DNA of 64,000 nt. It comes from Pyrocephalus nanus (taxonomy: Eukaryota; Chordata; Aves; Passeriformes; Tyrannidae). The stretch spans positions 35,188,634-35,252,633 of the forward strand of contig CM076260.1 in assembly GCA_038380795.1 (NCBI GenBank), given 5' to 3'. The translations under genes were made by a program, and so were the position numbers. Within the stretch, counting starts at the first letter, position 1; the number at the start of each line of letters is the position of its first letter. The notes under the pieces are model-generated. The model was not told the DNA's origin and did not search any database. It worked only from the letters and a program-made list of their open reading frames with translations. Of this stretch, positions 14,341 to 27,950 are shown in pieces.

Positions 14341-16912
14341 GACAGTAGACAGTCATATTTATTCAGCCTCAGCAATATCCTTTCTGCTAATCCAAACATC
14401 ATCACAAGCTTGACTGTTGTTTTAAGCTGTGATTTCCAGAGTTTGATTTTGTGTAAGGCAATTGATAGCACAATTGACCCAAGGCCAAGAAGTGTGTTTG
14501 AATGATATCTGCTGGCAAATTTTCTGCTTGTTATTTTGGACGTAAACACACACCCTGCATAAAAATCCTCACTGAAGTCAGCTTTGAAAACACACATACC
14601 ATGTTATGAGTGTGTACTAAGCTAAAAAATTTTTGACATGTATATACACTCAGAAAGTTATTAAGAAATATTCAGCTCGATATTATTTGAGATGAGGAAA
14701 ACATTGAGGTACAAAAATCAGGAGTTCTAATCAAAATTCCATTGGGACTTCTATTTGGGATTGAAGCTATACTAAATATTTGCATCTGAAGCAAAATCCA
14801 CAAATATTTGGATTTTCATCAGTTCTGCTTGGATGCAAAACTGTCAGGCACTGCAGTTTTGGCAGTCAAAAATTGCTTTCCTCAATGTTATCTGTGTTTC
14901 CCACCCACTGGAAAAATTGCAGAAGACCCAGGGGGCCTTCTAGCTCATATAAAGCCAAGTGCCAAAGAAAAGAACTTCCTCAGGGGTTCCTTGTATCTCC
15001 TCAGGGGTAGTCTGTCACCTCCAAACCTATGCTTCATTTTCATGGAGGAAAAATTCCTTATGGCAACTTTCCCTGATTCTGTCTTGAAGTAGGGCAATTC
15101 CCAGCAGCCACAGACGCTGCAGTCTTACAATTTTGTTTAAACATCTGCTTAGTTTAAGAAAATATTAGCACAAAACTGGGCACAGTGGTCTTTCCATAAA
15201 AGGATTTTAAAATGTCTGCTCACAAAGTATTGTTTTCCCCAACATGCAAGGGAGGGAACTGATGGCAGGTGTAAAATTTCAATGAGTGTATATATTTTTC
15301 AAAAATCCTTTGAGGAAAATGTCACAGCTTGTGTCATAGCTTCAGAGAGGCAAGAACCTAATTCCTGATGACAAAAGTTTGGAAACCTTATTGCCTGACA
15401 GGAATAATGACTCATTTTCCCTTCTCAACTTAGAATTCCACATATAAGATCCATTGGCAAAATCATCAACTTTTATGTTGTTTTATTAGCTCAAGATATC
15501 TTTTTTTATAACTATAAATCATTTAGTGAAGAGTGTTAAACAAATAACAGGGAAAAACCCACCTTGTTTTCCTTTTCCTGTTTTTCATCTTTCTAAGACC
15601 TACTTTGCTTTTATCCACTGTATGTTTCAGGATATCTTGTAAATACATCCCACTTACAAATAAAGATTAGAAATTATTTTCTATTCAGAGCTGATCACTC
15701 AGCAAACGATCATGTAAATGAATGTTGGTTGTGAGATTTGCTCATGTTAACTGTGTCCTGTGACTACTATTGCAAGATCTTTTTTCTCTTCATTGACACC
15801 TTGGGCTCAGTGGCTGACTAAAATAGGAAGGTTCCTGCCTCCTGCCTGAGGAGACAACTCCTGAAATTGCAGAACTACTTCCAAGATGGTTATTCAGGAA
15901 CTTGGAGCAACTGTGTGTGCATTAACACCCCTCCTTCTCTGAAAACCTTCTCATTGGCACGAATGCACTCACATGGGAAAGGAGGGAGGACACAGAATGT
16001 AACTACACCAACATCTGTATCTAAAGAAATACTTCTGACTAGTGCATGGCTGAATTATTTCACAGCCACTTTGCCCCTGCAGTGTCAGTGGAAGGATAAA
16101 GCAGTGATATTGTGCGGTGGAAAAAAACACGTGAAGAAGCAAATATATACACAGATCAAGGCAAATCCAAAGCTATTGCACTAAATTTAGCAAAGTTTCA
16201 TTCTTGTCAATATACAGACATCATTCCTTTTTTTTTTTTTTACCATTTTTTTTTTTAAGAGCTACTTAGCAATGCGAAGTTTTTGTGTGGAAATTCAAAC
16301 CTTACTCTCCCTTGAATTTTAACTATAAGACTATCCCTCCTGCTAAAAATAAGTTGACCCTGGGCTGAGCAAAGTACTGGACTGAGTTTTGTGTTAGTAA
16401 TGAAATCTTATAGCCAGTAAAGTTTTAAGTTTCATTGTGAACCTTTCACTCTGTTCTAACTTCATAATTCTTTGAAAGCCTAATGCTGAAATATTTTTCC
16501 TTATCAGTTTATGTCTGTATATGTATGTGTAAATATGTACTCATATAAAATAACAAGTGATATATGTAAACATTAAATACATATAATATGAGGGCAAGAT
16601 TGAGTGGCTATTGGTATGAAATAAAAATGTCTACATCACTCATGACTGAAAAACCATAAATGCTTTTCTCAATGAGTGCAAGTACAATGTTTCAGCCAAG
16701 CCAAGTTGGTACAAGATTAAGAAAATAATAATTAGGTATAAAAGTGGGAGCTGAAACTGGAAGTTACTTCAGTCTTAACTATAAGAGTCACAACTGCTGC
16801 AATGTGTTTATTTTAGCATAGATAACTAAATATACAGGCCTAGTTTACTGCTAATGACTTATAAAGATTGAAATAACAACTACCCACTTAGTGTTCACTA
16901 CCATTATATTGA

Positions 16913-16936
16913 TAATGACACAACTTTGTGTCATTA
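16913..16936. repeat. Near-perfect 24-nt palindrome
   Basis: 11-nt arms TAATGACACAA and TTGTGTCATTA are separated by only CT. It contains TAAT and TGACA cores in mirror orientation. Confidence 0.9.
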
Positions 16937-17507
16937 CAGCTCAGTTTCATGATTCAAAAAAAAAAAAGGCAGGAAAGAAGGAGAGAATTTGGCCCACACC
17001 TCATGCTTAGTTATACTAAATCTCTCTGAGGTCTTTGACAAAGGAAAGGGATTTTAAGTTGCTGAAATTACTGATCTCCTCCGTGCTCAGGTCTGTAAAA
17101 AGTCACAGTGTAGCAGCTCTAGTCAAGGCCTGGTTTAAGGACAGAGACAGCTAAGTTTTGTTGCCAGTGTTGTTTTACAATGCCAGAAGAATTAGGCCAC
17201 AGCTGATGTTCAAAACATTAATGTTTTAGATTTCTGAACAGACAGCTGTGCACATTCAGCACCAAGAGCAAAATGTTCCTGAGTGTCACTTTGGGAAGAG
17301 AAATAGAAAGGGCTCACGCTCACCCCAGCAAAGTTTAGAGGATGTTGCTCCAGGCACAGGTATAAATGTCACTCTGTCTAACAGAGAGCACCTTGCAAAG
17401 GACTGATAGAAAAGCACTTCCTTTTCCAAAGAAATCACAAGGGTAGAAGGAGCAAATCTTGGACAAATGACAAGCAGTTACTGTGTGCAAGGGCAGGGTT
17501 GTTTGTA

Positions 17508-17537
17508 TGTGTATATATATTTATGTATATATACACA
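17508..17537. repeat. TA-rich hairpin
   Basis: 11-nt perfect arms TGTGTATATAT and ATATATACACA with an 8-nt loop. Low-complexity composition makes this likely to arise from a microsatellite. Confidence 0.85.
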
Positions 17538-17689
17538 GAATCATTAACACAGTGATTTTAGATAAGGTTCATCCCACCTCAATACAAACATCTTGCTACA
17601 TCCGAGTTGGGCTTCTTAGGTGCCCTTTATAATTCTGGGAGAGTTTATAGTGCTTGTAGAAAGTAATTGATCTCACCTGCTTTACATGT

Positions 17690-17780
17690 CTTCTTTAGGT
17701 GAAAAAGAGGAATGGAAACCTAGAAATTCAAAGTTTCTGCCGTGGGCTATCAAGTAGTAACTAGACAATCAGTTCCTGTA
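17690..17780 (+). mobile_element. Possible degraded MIR core
   Basis: 'gtgaaaaagaggaatggaaac' then 'ctatcaagtagtaactag' resembles the MIR core ('gaggaaactgaggc, ggtcacacagctagtaa') but with many mismatches. Weak call. Confidence 0.3.
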
Positions 17781-20340
17781 TTGTAGCTATCTATGAAGGA
17801 TGTGTATAAAATGTGTAAATGCACATACCCCAGTCTTTGACAAATGGTGGCTGCTCAGTTCATGGTTCCCAGGCTGCCTCTTTAAAGCTTCCATGGTACA
17901 AAATGCCAGGACGCCAGCATGGCATATTCTTTCATGCATGATATAGTCACATTTCACTCTATTTCAACATTGTTCTATCCTCATTACGGCCTTGCCCCTC
18001 CCCCTACTCCAAATTCTGCCCCTGGAGGTATCCTAGAGGGTGCAGGAGACAACGACAGTGGTTAGCTGATCCTTAACCTTGCTTGCTCAGAGAATCACTT
18101 TTGTGTGTCACTTTGATCTCCAGTTCAGGCACCTTTTTAACTAAAAGGAGCAGGAGCAAAAGTGGTTTCTGCTCAAGTATTTTACTTGAGAAAAATGTTC
18201 CCTTCTACCTCTAACAACTTCTTCTTTCATGCTTGCCTCTTTTATTTATTATTAGTTAAACATGAGATCCTGCATGAATGTTTTTGAATTTTAAATCTGA
18301 ACTTTTGCAAGCACCATGATAGACAATCATATCCTTATGAAAAACACAGCATGGTTCTAATTATTTTTTCAAACATCAGTACCTCAAGGCTTCAAAATAT
18401 TTTTCATCACAATGTTAATTATCAAAATATAAAAAAAAAATCTGTGTTCATTGGAGTCTAATTGTTTACAAATATTGTAAATCACCAACAGTTAAAAATC
18501 TGTTTTTTTTAAAAGTCCTTTGTTTCCTTTTTTTGCCACTTTTCTTTTGTGGGGGAAGGTATATGGAAATAATGAACAGCATGTTGAAGGGAAAAAAAGC
18601 AACAAGGCTGACAGTTTTTTGGGCAAGTTTCAGCTCAAATGGATTTCAAGTGGCAAAGATCTAGAAACTCTCCCAGATCATGGCTGACACAAGGGAGAGA
18701 CAAAGCAGTTTGGGCTGAGATGCATTCACTTTCCCAAGACCTAGATGTTTCACATTGCAAAAGACTGCAAAGCGCAGTGCTCTGCAAAAATTTTCCATTT
18801 TACCTTGTTGGGATAAGACAGCAGTACAGGCAGGCAGCTAATAATAGACCACATCAAATATACTTTTTTAATATGAAACCCCTTTAACATAGCTTGGTCT
18901 TAACACCTGGTGCCTAGAAACAGCAAACCCGAGAACAACAAGATCTCAAGATCTTAAGAACATGTGGACAAAATCTGCTCATGTGCTGGCATTTTAATTA
19001 TGTTTCCCCTGACCCTTTTCCCATGTTCTATAAAACAGACCAACGATACTGGGATGGGGGAGGGGGGCTAAACTCACCTCAATATCACCACCTCAGCTAA
19101 AAAAAATGAGCACAGTGTTCAGAATATTATTAGCAAATAAAACCAAACCAAACCAAAAATATACTGGAAATTAACAAGGAAGTTGAAGCTGATATTTAAT
19201 AGTGTAAAGACCTGTCACATAGTTTCTCTTAATAACTTCAAGGACACCCTCTTCTGGCTTTTAAGCAGGGTCATAGGCAGTGTAATGTGCTTCTATGGAG
19301 TCAGACCGTTTCTCTTCCCATCCTCCATGCAAAAGGCAAGCAGGGTGAAATGGATTACAGGGATTACAGATGCTTGTGATTGAACACACCATTGAATCAG
19401 GGGAAGCAGCCTCCAAGGCGATGAATTCCAGCCTCCAAATTCAAACCTGAAAACAGCCCAGATGGAATTATTCCATTTGAAGTCTGAATGGAAGAGACAA
19501 AGTTTGACATAGCCAGGACTCTGCAGAAGGCCAGGGCACCTCCCCAGGCATGAGCACTATGTGAGGAACTCTGCTAGTACATGCCAAGGAGGGGTTGGTG
19601 TCACTTTTCTAATGGGGAAATTGTACTGCGTGCAAAATTATACCACACTGCAAATTCTCCAGGCAGCCAGCTCGAGTTGCAAAAGTGAAGATGCTGTTTC
19701 TTAGTGTTCAAGTGCTTAATCAGTCAAAGCTTAATCTTATCACTGATAACACTGCTTTGTCCTGTTGGCAATATTTATTTTCAAAAACTAATTAAAACAA
19801 GCTGATAAGTCCACCTGGGACAAGTTTTTCTCTCTGAGTCCTCATTAACAGCTGAATGAGGTTACACAGATTGCATCTAGGAACATGAAAATTAATTACC
19901 AAAGAAACAGGACAGGGAAGGGTTATTTCCTCTGACAGTCATACTTGAGCTAGTCATGATGATGGGCTGAGCAGAGCATGGATTCACTGCCCTGAGGCTC
20001 TAAACAGCAAGAAAAGGAGAAGGTTCACTGTATCCCAGTGACTCAAGCCACGGCTGTCCATAACACCTTGTGCAGAGCAGTAAACAAGAAGAGGAAGATG
20101 CCTGAGCAGTGCTGAGAGGTGGTTGGTTCCTCAGGGATGACCTGAGCCTCTTTCACAAGCTCAGACTATTGCAGACTACTGTAATGACAGTTTGCTTCCA
20201 GACAGGTATTTACTACAAAATACATGCTTTCTCTGCCCCCTACCTTGTGTCAGCAGGAGCAGAGCAGCACCTAGAGGCCTGATTCTCAAACAAAGGAGTT
20301 TACCTGCCCTTACCACTCTGTTGCACCTCACTCGTAGCAT

Positions 20341-20870
20341 GAATCATAGAATCGCAAAATATTCTAAGCTGGAAGGGATCCACAAGGATCACTGAGTCCA
20401 AATCCTGGCCTTGCACACGACCATCCACAAGAGTCACACCTTGTGCCCAAAAGTATCATTCAAATGCTTCTTGAACTCTGTCAGGCTTGGTGCTGTCACC
20501 ACTTTCCTGGGGAGCCTGTTCCAGTGCCCAACCACCCTCTGGGTGAAGAACCTTTATCTAATATCCAAACTAAACTTCCCCTGAAACAACTTCTGGCCAT
20601 TCCCTCAGGTCCTGTCACTGGTCACCACAGAGAAGAGATCAGTGTCTGTCTCTCCTCTTCCCTTCATGAGGAAGTTTCCTCTTCTCCAGGCTGAACAGAC
20701 CAAGTGCCCTCAGCCATTCCTCATACAGCTTCTCCTCAAGGCCCTTCACCATCTTCGTTGCCCTCCTCTGGACATTCTCTAATAGCTTAGCATCTTTCTT
20801 ATATTGTGGTGACCAAAACTGCACACAGTATTCAAGGTGAGAATGCACCATCCACAGCTGCTCCAGTATT
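20341..20870 (-). mobile_element. CR1 LINE fragment (3' end with ORF2 remnant)
   Basis: The CR1 3' terminus (gaatcatagaatcgcaaaat) is followed by the conserved CR1 tail and the end of ORF2. A minus-strand remnant at ~20639-20850 reads [15 protein letters not shown], then [16 protein letters not shown] and [10 protein letters not shown], the hallmark C-terminus of CR1 ORF2. It is interrupted and 5' truncated and cannot be active. Confidence 0.92.
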
Positions 20871-22939
20871 AACATAAAACTCATAAGCTTGAGAGGAGGA
20901 AGGAAGCTGAAGTGGCAGTGACTATGACAGATGTTGCAAAATGTCAACTTATTCATAACAAACTCAGGCAACCTTTTGAAACCCTTTCCCCACCCCCTCC
21001 TCCCCCCTCACCCCCCATTTTTTTTAATGTGCAGACTTCAAAGCAATGAATTGTGGCATCTGTAACAGCTACCAAACCGTGCCAGTTGAAGCCAGTGGAG
21101 CACAGTCCACAGTGATAGAATGCAAGTCATGCAATTATTTGAGTTTGCAGTCCTGGTTTTTGAAAAAAACATATGGTCTGCAGCAAGGAAGCCAGGATAT
21201 TTTAAAAGAGCTCCTACAGGGTTTCAAACTTTGATTTTACAGAGGTGTGGGAAAAGAAGCAGACTCCATTCAGGCTCTGATATTTAAATACATGTGTTGT
21301 CGTTTTGCTTATTGAAGAGAGCTGTGCTGTGCTTTTACATATGCAGGGTGTATTCTGAATTTCTAAGGAGCAGGAAGCAACATATAGGGATTTCACACAT
21401 TTCCTCCTTTTTGTTAACATTTAGAGGAACAGTATTGTACTCTTAGTGAATACTGAGTGGCCTGAACAGCTCTTAAAAAAAGTCTAACATATCAATGCGA
21501 AAAAAATGCTGTTAATTGTCACAATTAAACTGTCCATCCAAGTATTCTTAGTCACTGACTATTTTATACTGAAACACTGCTGTCAATGCAAAGTGAGAAT
21601 CTGTGAGGTCCCCTCAGGACCAATGGGCATAAATCCTGATGACAAAATAGTGTGAAACACTCTGGTTAAAACATTTCCCCAACAGGCCAAAATAAGTATC
21701 CGTGCTGTGTCCTTACCTGTTCACTCCACACCGAGGCCTGCCAGAGCTGAAAGGAAAGTCTAGCCAAGTTGCACTACCAAGAGCTCCAGTTTCCATTTAT
21801 TCATAATTTATATTGCAAATATCCCTTCAGTCTCCTCATTCTCCCTTGACCATGAAGGTGTCTTAGTCCAAACTCCACCTTTTAAAAGATGTGAATATCC
21901 AAATCAGGCTTCTGTGTCAGTGTCTGTCTCCAGGACGCTGTCTTTCTCAGGTTTCTCAGGTAGCTATATTTGCTTTAATGCAAAGAAATCTAGTAGCTGC
22001 TCTTTGGCTTTATCTTATGGCTTGCTACCTACAACCCTTCAAAAGCCCTTATCACTCCTGGATGTTGAAAAGCTAATCCTGGACATAAAGCAAGCCTTAC
22101 ATAAAACATAAAAAAATCAGCACTAGGTACAACCACAACCGTGGTATAGGATGTTTCTGTTTATTAGATGAATTATAACTCTGTTTCCAATGTCACCTTT
22201 TTATTGTCTGCCTTTTAAATATATTTTAGTTATACGTTTGCCCAAGGCTAAGCTCCCAGGAAATGTGGGACACCTTCCTCAGCTTTCAACATCAGAAAGT
22301 ATCCTTGTCACATCTGGTTCAAACCTACACCTGACACAAATCAGAGCTCTGACTAGTAACTCCTGCACCAGGTCCAGATTATTTGGCTGAGCTGCAGCTG
22401 CAGCAAAGCCCTTTGACCTCAAATACAACAAAAGATATTAAACCTATTCTGAAAAGTTGACTGGGTTAGCTTCAGAGTGTGAGATCTTAAGTACATATTT
22501 TTCATGAACAGAAAAGAAACACCAGTCAACTCAGAAAACTGGAATTGTTCTCATCAGGAACCAGGTGCTGCTGCTTTCTGAGACTACCCAAACTCTTTTA
22601 CCCCAAGGTTGTGCAGGCTTTCACCAAGTCTCTCTACTTGCTAATCTCCATCTCCTCAGTCAGTATCTTCCTACAGACACCATTTGCAATCACTTGTTTG
22701 TAAATTGTGCCCCCATTCTAACAACTTCTTTCTTGTTTCTGAACAATCGAAGTTGTCCTGTGTAAGAAGCCCTCTTGCCTAATGAAGTGTATTTGGGTGC
22801 AGTTGATAAGTCTCATGCTCTACAAAATGCTGCAGAGAAGGAATGGAGAAGAATGCATTCAGAAGTGGATAAGCAAAGTTCCAAACCATTTTGACAACTG
22901 CTTGGATCCTTGAATCTGGTCTTAAGGGTCTATGAATGC
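20871..22939. other. Intergenic, no gene recognised
   Basis: A C-rich/T-rich simple stretch at ~20985-21026, otherwise ordinary noncoding DNA between two CR1 copies. Confidence 0.55.
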
Positions 22940-24110
22940 TTATAGAATCATAGAAGCACAGAATCATAGAATCAGCCAGGTTGGAAAAGACCTCCAAGAT
23001 TATCAAGTCCAACTTTTGATCCACTACTTCCGCAATTACTAGACCATGGCACTAAGTGCCACATCCAGTCTCATCTTAAAAACCTCCAGGGATGGAGAAT
23101 CCACCACTTCCCTGGGCAGCCCATTCCAATGCCTGATTACCCTCTCTGTAAAGAACTACTTCCTAATATCTAACCTAAACCTCCCCTGGCAGAGCTTAAG
23201 ACCATGCCCTCTTGCCTTACTGATAGCGGCCTGGGAGAAGAGACTGACCCCCACCTGGCTACAACCTCCTCTCAGGTAATTTTAGAGAATGGTGAGGTCA
23301 CCCCTGAGCCTCCTCTTCTCCAGACTAAACAACCCCAGCTCCCTCAGCCTCTCCTCATAGGACTTGTGCTCAAGTCCCTTCACCAGCCTGGTTGCTCTTC
23401 TCTGGACCTGCTCCAGCACCTCAATATCCTTCCTGAACTGAGGGGCCCAACAATGCTCAAGGTGTGGCCTCACCAGCGCTGAGTACAGGGGAAGGATCAC
23501 TTCCCTGCTCCTGCTGGCCATACTGTTCTTGATGCAGGCCAGGATGCCATTGGCCTTCTTGGCCACCTGGGCACACTGCTGGCTCATGTTCAGCCTCCTG
23601 TCAATCCAAACTCCCAGGCCCCTTTCTGCCTGGCTGCTCTCCAGCCACTCTGTGCCCAGCCTGTAGCGCTGCAGGGGTTGTTGTGGCCAAAGTGCAGGAC
23701 CGGCACTTGGCCCTGTTGAACCTCATCCCGCTGGAATCAGCTCAACTCTCCAGTTTGTCCAGGTCCCTCTGCAGAGCCCTCCTGCCTTCCAGCTGACCGA
23801 CAGTCCTCCCCAGCTTGGTGTCATCTGCAAATTTACTAATGGTGGACTCAATCCCCTCATCTAAATCATCGATAAAGATGTTAAACAGGACTGGGCCCAG
23901 CACTGATCCCTGGGGGACACCACTGGTGACCGGCTGCCAACTGGATGTAGCCCCGTTCACCAGCACACTCTGGGCCAGGCCCTCCAGCCAGTTCTTAACC
24001 CAGCACAGAGTGTCCCTGTCCAAGCCGTGGGCTGCCAGCTTTTCCAGGAAAATGCTGTGGGAGACGGTGTCAAAGAATAGATGCTGAACCTTTCCCTTTT
24101 GCAGCCTGCG
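22940..24110 (-). mobile_element. CR1 LINE, 5'-truncated, with reverse-transcriptase remnant
   Basis: Largest and best-preserved CR1 here (~1.15 kb). The 3' end at 22940 has ATAGAATCATAGAA repeats. On the minus strand, 24023-23742 retains RT motifs ([15 protein letters not shown] and the catalytic FADDTK box), and 23587-23282 retains the ORF2 C-terminus ([40 protein letters not shown]). The two pieces are in different frames and separated by stops, so the copy is dead. The 5' boundary at ~24080-24110 is approximate. Confidence 0.94.
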
Positions 24111-27100
24111 AAAAAAACTGCCAAAGGATCAATTCATATTTGATTTTGTTTTATGCATCTTACATAAATGGGAAACCTTCTCACCAATCATTAGGTGCTT
24201 AGGAGAGATTTTTGTCTCCCAAGAGAATGAAGCCACTCAGATGAGGTAGTTCAATGTGTCATTTTTGCATTGCATACATGCAATATATGTAGCATACGGA
24301 TAGTTTTGCACAACAGAAATAAGCTATTTGTTTCTGTGTGTAGACAATCTGCGTGTAACAGATCTTTTGCTTATGCAAACTCTCAAGTAGCAAAAACCCA
24401 ACAACTATAGCAACAAAAACCAACTAAAACACAGTCCTTCCAGATGCAAATTTGGTGTGCAGAAGCACACATGTAGGAGTAGAAATCAACCCCTCATGGC
24501 TCCTTTCAACTTCCTTTGAAGTCAGTAGCAAAATTCTCATCGAGTTCAATAAGAGGCAGCCCTTGATCTAGTAAAAAGTCCTTATGAGGTTTTATTAGCT
24601 CTTTATACAAAACTTTATTCTAGTTGTATATAAAATACATTTTGACTCCATATCCACCCACAAGACTTTGTGGCTGGTTGAGAATAGTGTGACACCTCCA
24701 CTCTGCCCAGGCTGCGACTGTCAATCAAAGCCCTGGATGTGCAGATGTCTGAAGGATTCCAGTTTACCTAAACAAGTTTTGCTTTTCAGAGAAGAGCCAC
24801 TAAAGACAGGATGACAGCTCAAGTAGCTTGTGCCCAGCTATTTAGGAGCAGGTTAGGTCAAGGCCATTTCTGGCCACTGATCCGGCCTCCCTCATGACAA
24901 CGAACACATGACAAATGTCCCTGCTAATTCTGCTCAGTCTTGTGGTAGTCTTGGACACAGCTCATCACAGGGGATTAATACCAAGACTGGAGAACCTGGC
25001 ATGAGGAGATGGAGCTGCTTTAGTGCAGTTCTGTTTCATTCCTTTTTGATCAAGTCCAGAGAGTGGTGATGGGCAGCTATTCCTTCTGCTTGAGGGTGCT
25101 CAGCTGTGAATTCTCTAAGGGATCACTCATGTTGCTTCAGCTGTTCTACATTTATATGAACTCTCTGGAAATCTGTGAGACAATTTGGGAAAATTATTAT
25201 ATTTGGTACTTTGTCTGCTCTCCAACTGACTCAGAAACCATGGTGACTAGGCTTAACCAGTACTGACAGGAGTAATGTTTCAGCCAAAAGCCAGCTGGCT
25301 GAAAGTCTACTCAGAAAATACCGAAAAGATGGTGACTGGCAAATATAAACACTGTTGGACTTGGCAGCCACAGCAGCCTCAAGGCAGTGACTTACACCTC
25401 TGTTATCTCTGTTTTGTGGCTCCCAGATTAGGAGATCAAGATGGGCCAATCAGGAGAAAGTCATGGGATTCCAGGTAACTCCATAAGACTGCTGCTCAGA
25501 GGCTAGGTAGTCTGCTTTAGAGGGAGGAATCCTCTTCTGCACAAATCCTGGCATCATGAAGGTGCAATACACAAGTAAGTTGACTCGGTCAAGACTGTGC
25601 AGCCCTGCATCTCAACCCTAGAAAAAACAATGCTCAGATTGATCCACAGTTCATATATTCGCCTTGAAAAGATGAGTATTATCCGCCTCACGGGAATTTC
25701 ACTACGAAGTGTGCAGCAGGATAGAGACCAGCAAGAAACGGCTGGTTTATGATTGATTCCGCTACAAAATGATGGATGTTCTGTTGTTCAAAATATTTAT
25801 ATGAAAATCAATTTTCTTCAGTTTTCAAAAGCTTCCCCATTAACTTGTACTCAAATACTGAAAAAACTACTTCAGGAAGACAAACACTATCATGCTAGGC
25901 ATTGAAGTCTTTTGACTATCTGGAACAAAGGCAAACGTTTTGTGGAAAAGTACACATTAGTAGGCTGAATTCATTAAATGCTAGTAATTTTAGCTCAGGT
26001 TAAAGCATTGGATCCCTTAATGGGTTCAAGGGCACAGTATTAATCAACAAAGAAAGTTTCTAATCGAATTTGGCCTTGGGAAATTCTCTTATATATTCTT
26101 TCTGGGTGATGTTATTGTTTTGGGGGAGCTTATCTACTATCTTGCTGGGACCAACTATCCACTTTAATAAAGTGCCTAAAATAATGTAATAAACACACAG
26201 CTTATATCAATAGCATCATATTTCCCCACATAGTATTTGTGTGTGGTTTAATTAGATGGAAGGATTATAGGAAAAGTTTTTGTCATAATGATTCTTTAAA
26301 GCGAAACCATAGATCAAAGTTCAGAGCTGCCAAATATACAACTTTCAAAACAAGCTCAAGTGCTGCTATTAATCATGGCTGCCGGGGGATTTGATGACAA
26401 AGATTAAACTGCTGTAAAGGATACTGCTGTGCATCAGATTCTTGCAACTGTCATCAAATAGTCTGCCAACTATTAACAGGTCAGAAGAGTTGTCCAGCAT
26501 TTACCATGGGTAGCTCCGTCACTGCAGTTGGTGAGGCTGTCTATGCCATGGTGACAACCAGTGACACCCTCCCAGACAGACATTTGTGGGTTGTTATTTT
26601 TTACAGTGTGGCTGAAGTCCTAAGGTCTTCCTGTAGAGCAAACAAGAGAGGGAAACTGCAGGACCTCAGCCTCAAAGCACTTTATCCTCACAAGAACATC
26701 GCCTGCATGGACTATTTTCTTATTTTCCATATGAAACACCTTCTCCCTGCTTATTGCATGTGAAGAGTGCCCACCTGTGGAGCTGAGGTGTTGTAAATTC
26801 ACTCCTAGTTTCACTCTGTATAGATAAGCCCTTAGAGTGTACCTCAAGGAGCAGCTTTCATTCCATTTGCAATTATGCCAACCCTCTCTCCTTCCACACA
26901 GGATCATGTAATATCCCTGTGGGAAGCTACAGCATTCACTTACACAGAAACATAATATGAAGGAAGTATGTAACGCATACTTTACAGGGCGGGAGCCAAC
27001 AACTTGTGACCCACCAGCCAGTGCTCTGTGGTGGGTCATCGATAGCCATTTGATGGCATGTAGAGAGTTGTTAACCTACAGACCTACAATATGCTGCTGT

Positions 27101-27129
27101 CGCTGCTCATATGTAACAACGTGCTTGAG

Positions 27130-27215
27130 AAGTGGCCTTTCTGAACCTCAGCTTTGTGGAGTGTGAAATGGGTATCAGAGTTTTGCACCGAGCTGTTGGT
27201 GTAACAGATGTGAAT
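27130..27215 (-). mobile_element. Possible degraded MIR fragment, reverse orientation
   Basis: 'ctgaacctcagctttgtgg' then 'gtgtgaaatgggtatcag' resembles the reverse MIR core ('gagcctcagtttcctcatctgtaaaatggg'). Short and diverged. Confidence 0.35.
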
Positions 27216-27927
27216 GACAGTCTGATGCAACAAGCAACTGAAGATTCAAATCCAAACCCACAGATTTGACTACAGTCTTCAAAGTTTAGGGGAGTTACAG
27301 ATCTGAATCCAAGCTTCACAGCTGCAGCCAGCTATAAAAGACACTTATCTATATAATGGGCTTAATCCAAACTACACTTGAGTATCTGTCATCTCTGGGA
27401 ATGTTTGGAGACACATCTGGCTGGAAATTTTTAAGCATCATCTCATCTTTGCTAGCAGTAACTGTCCAAAAAAAAAAAAAAAATGGAATAGAATGTTAAG
27501 ACTTAAAATGAATGGCATTCAATCTCAGATTATTTTAAGTAGGTCAGCCTTTACCTTACCAAACACCTTCATTCTACCCAACACTTCATAATTGAAAGGT
27601 ATCACAGATCACTACACTCATTAATGTAAGAGTTCTGTCCTCTACTGAATGCAAGGATGTGACATCAGACAGACCATTTTTAGACATCTGTGATGGTATA
27701 TTTTGAAGTCTAAAGGATCCTTTCTCATAGACTAGTCTTCACTTGCCTTCTCTCGACTTAAATTTCATTTTCCAAGGCTTCCCTCTCTACAAAAAAAGAA
27801 ATTCCTATGAGACTGAAATACTCAGTATTGCAACCCACAGACATTTTGTCTCTTAACATAGCTTTGGGATCTGCTTAATACTTGTGAAGCTACACTTCTG
27901 TGTAGGATTTACTAGCATGACGTAAAT

Positions 27928-27950
27928 GTCACACAACAGCTTTGTGTGAC
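27928..27950. repeat. Short perfect inverted repeat
   Basis: 9-nt arms GTCACACAA and TTGTGTGAC with a 5-nt loop. Confidence 0.85.

Larger units (their letters stand above)
14341..20340. other. Intergenic, no gene recognised
   Basis: AT-rich and transposon-poor. Features are poly-T runs at ~16228-16256, the palindrome at 16913-16936 and the TA hairpin at 17508-17537. No coding evidence was found. Confidence 0.6.

Noticed and set aside
15867..16184. 105-codon plus-strand open frame
   Set aside because: No recognisable homology and an amino-acid pattern typical of random AT-balanced DNA.
17491..17540. TATA-box-like sequence at a TA repeat
   Set aside because: It is a simple TA microsatellite or hairpin without a nearby gene or initiator.
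26620..27039. 139-codon minus-strand open frame
   Set aside because: No recognisable domain or repeat-encoded motif, and no supporting context; consistent with chance in a 64-kb window.
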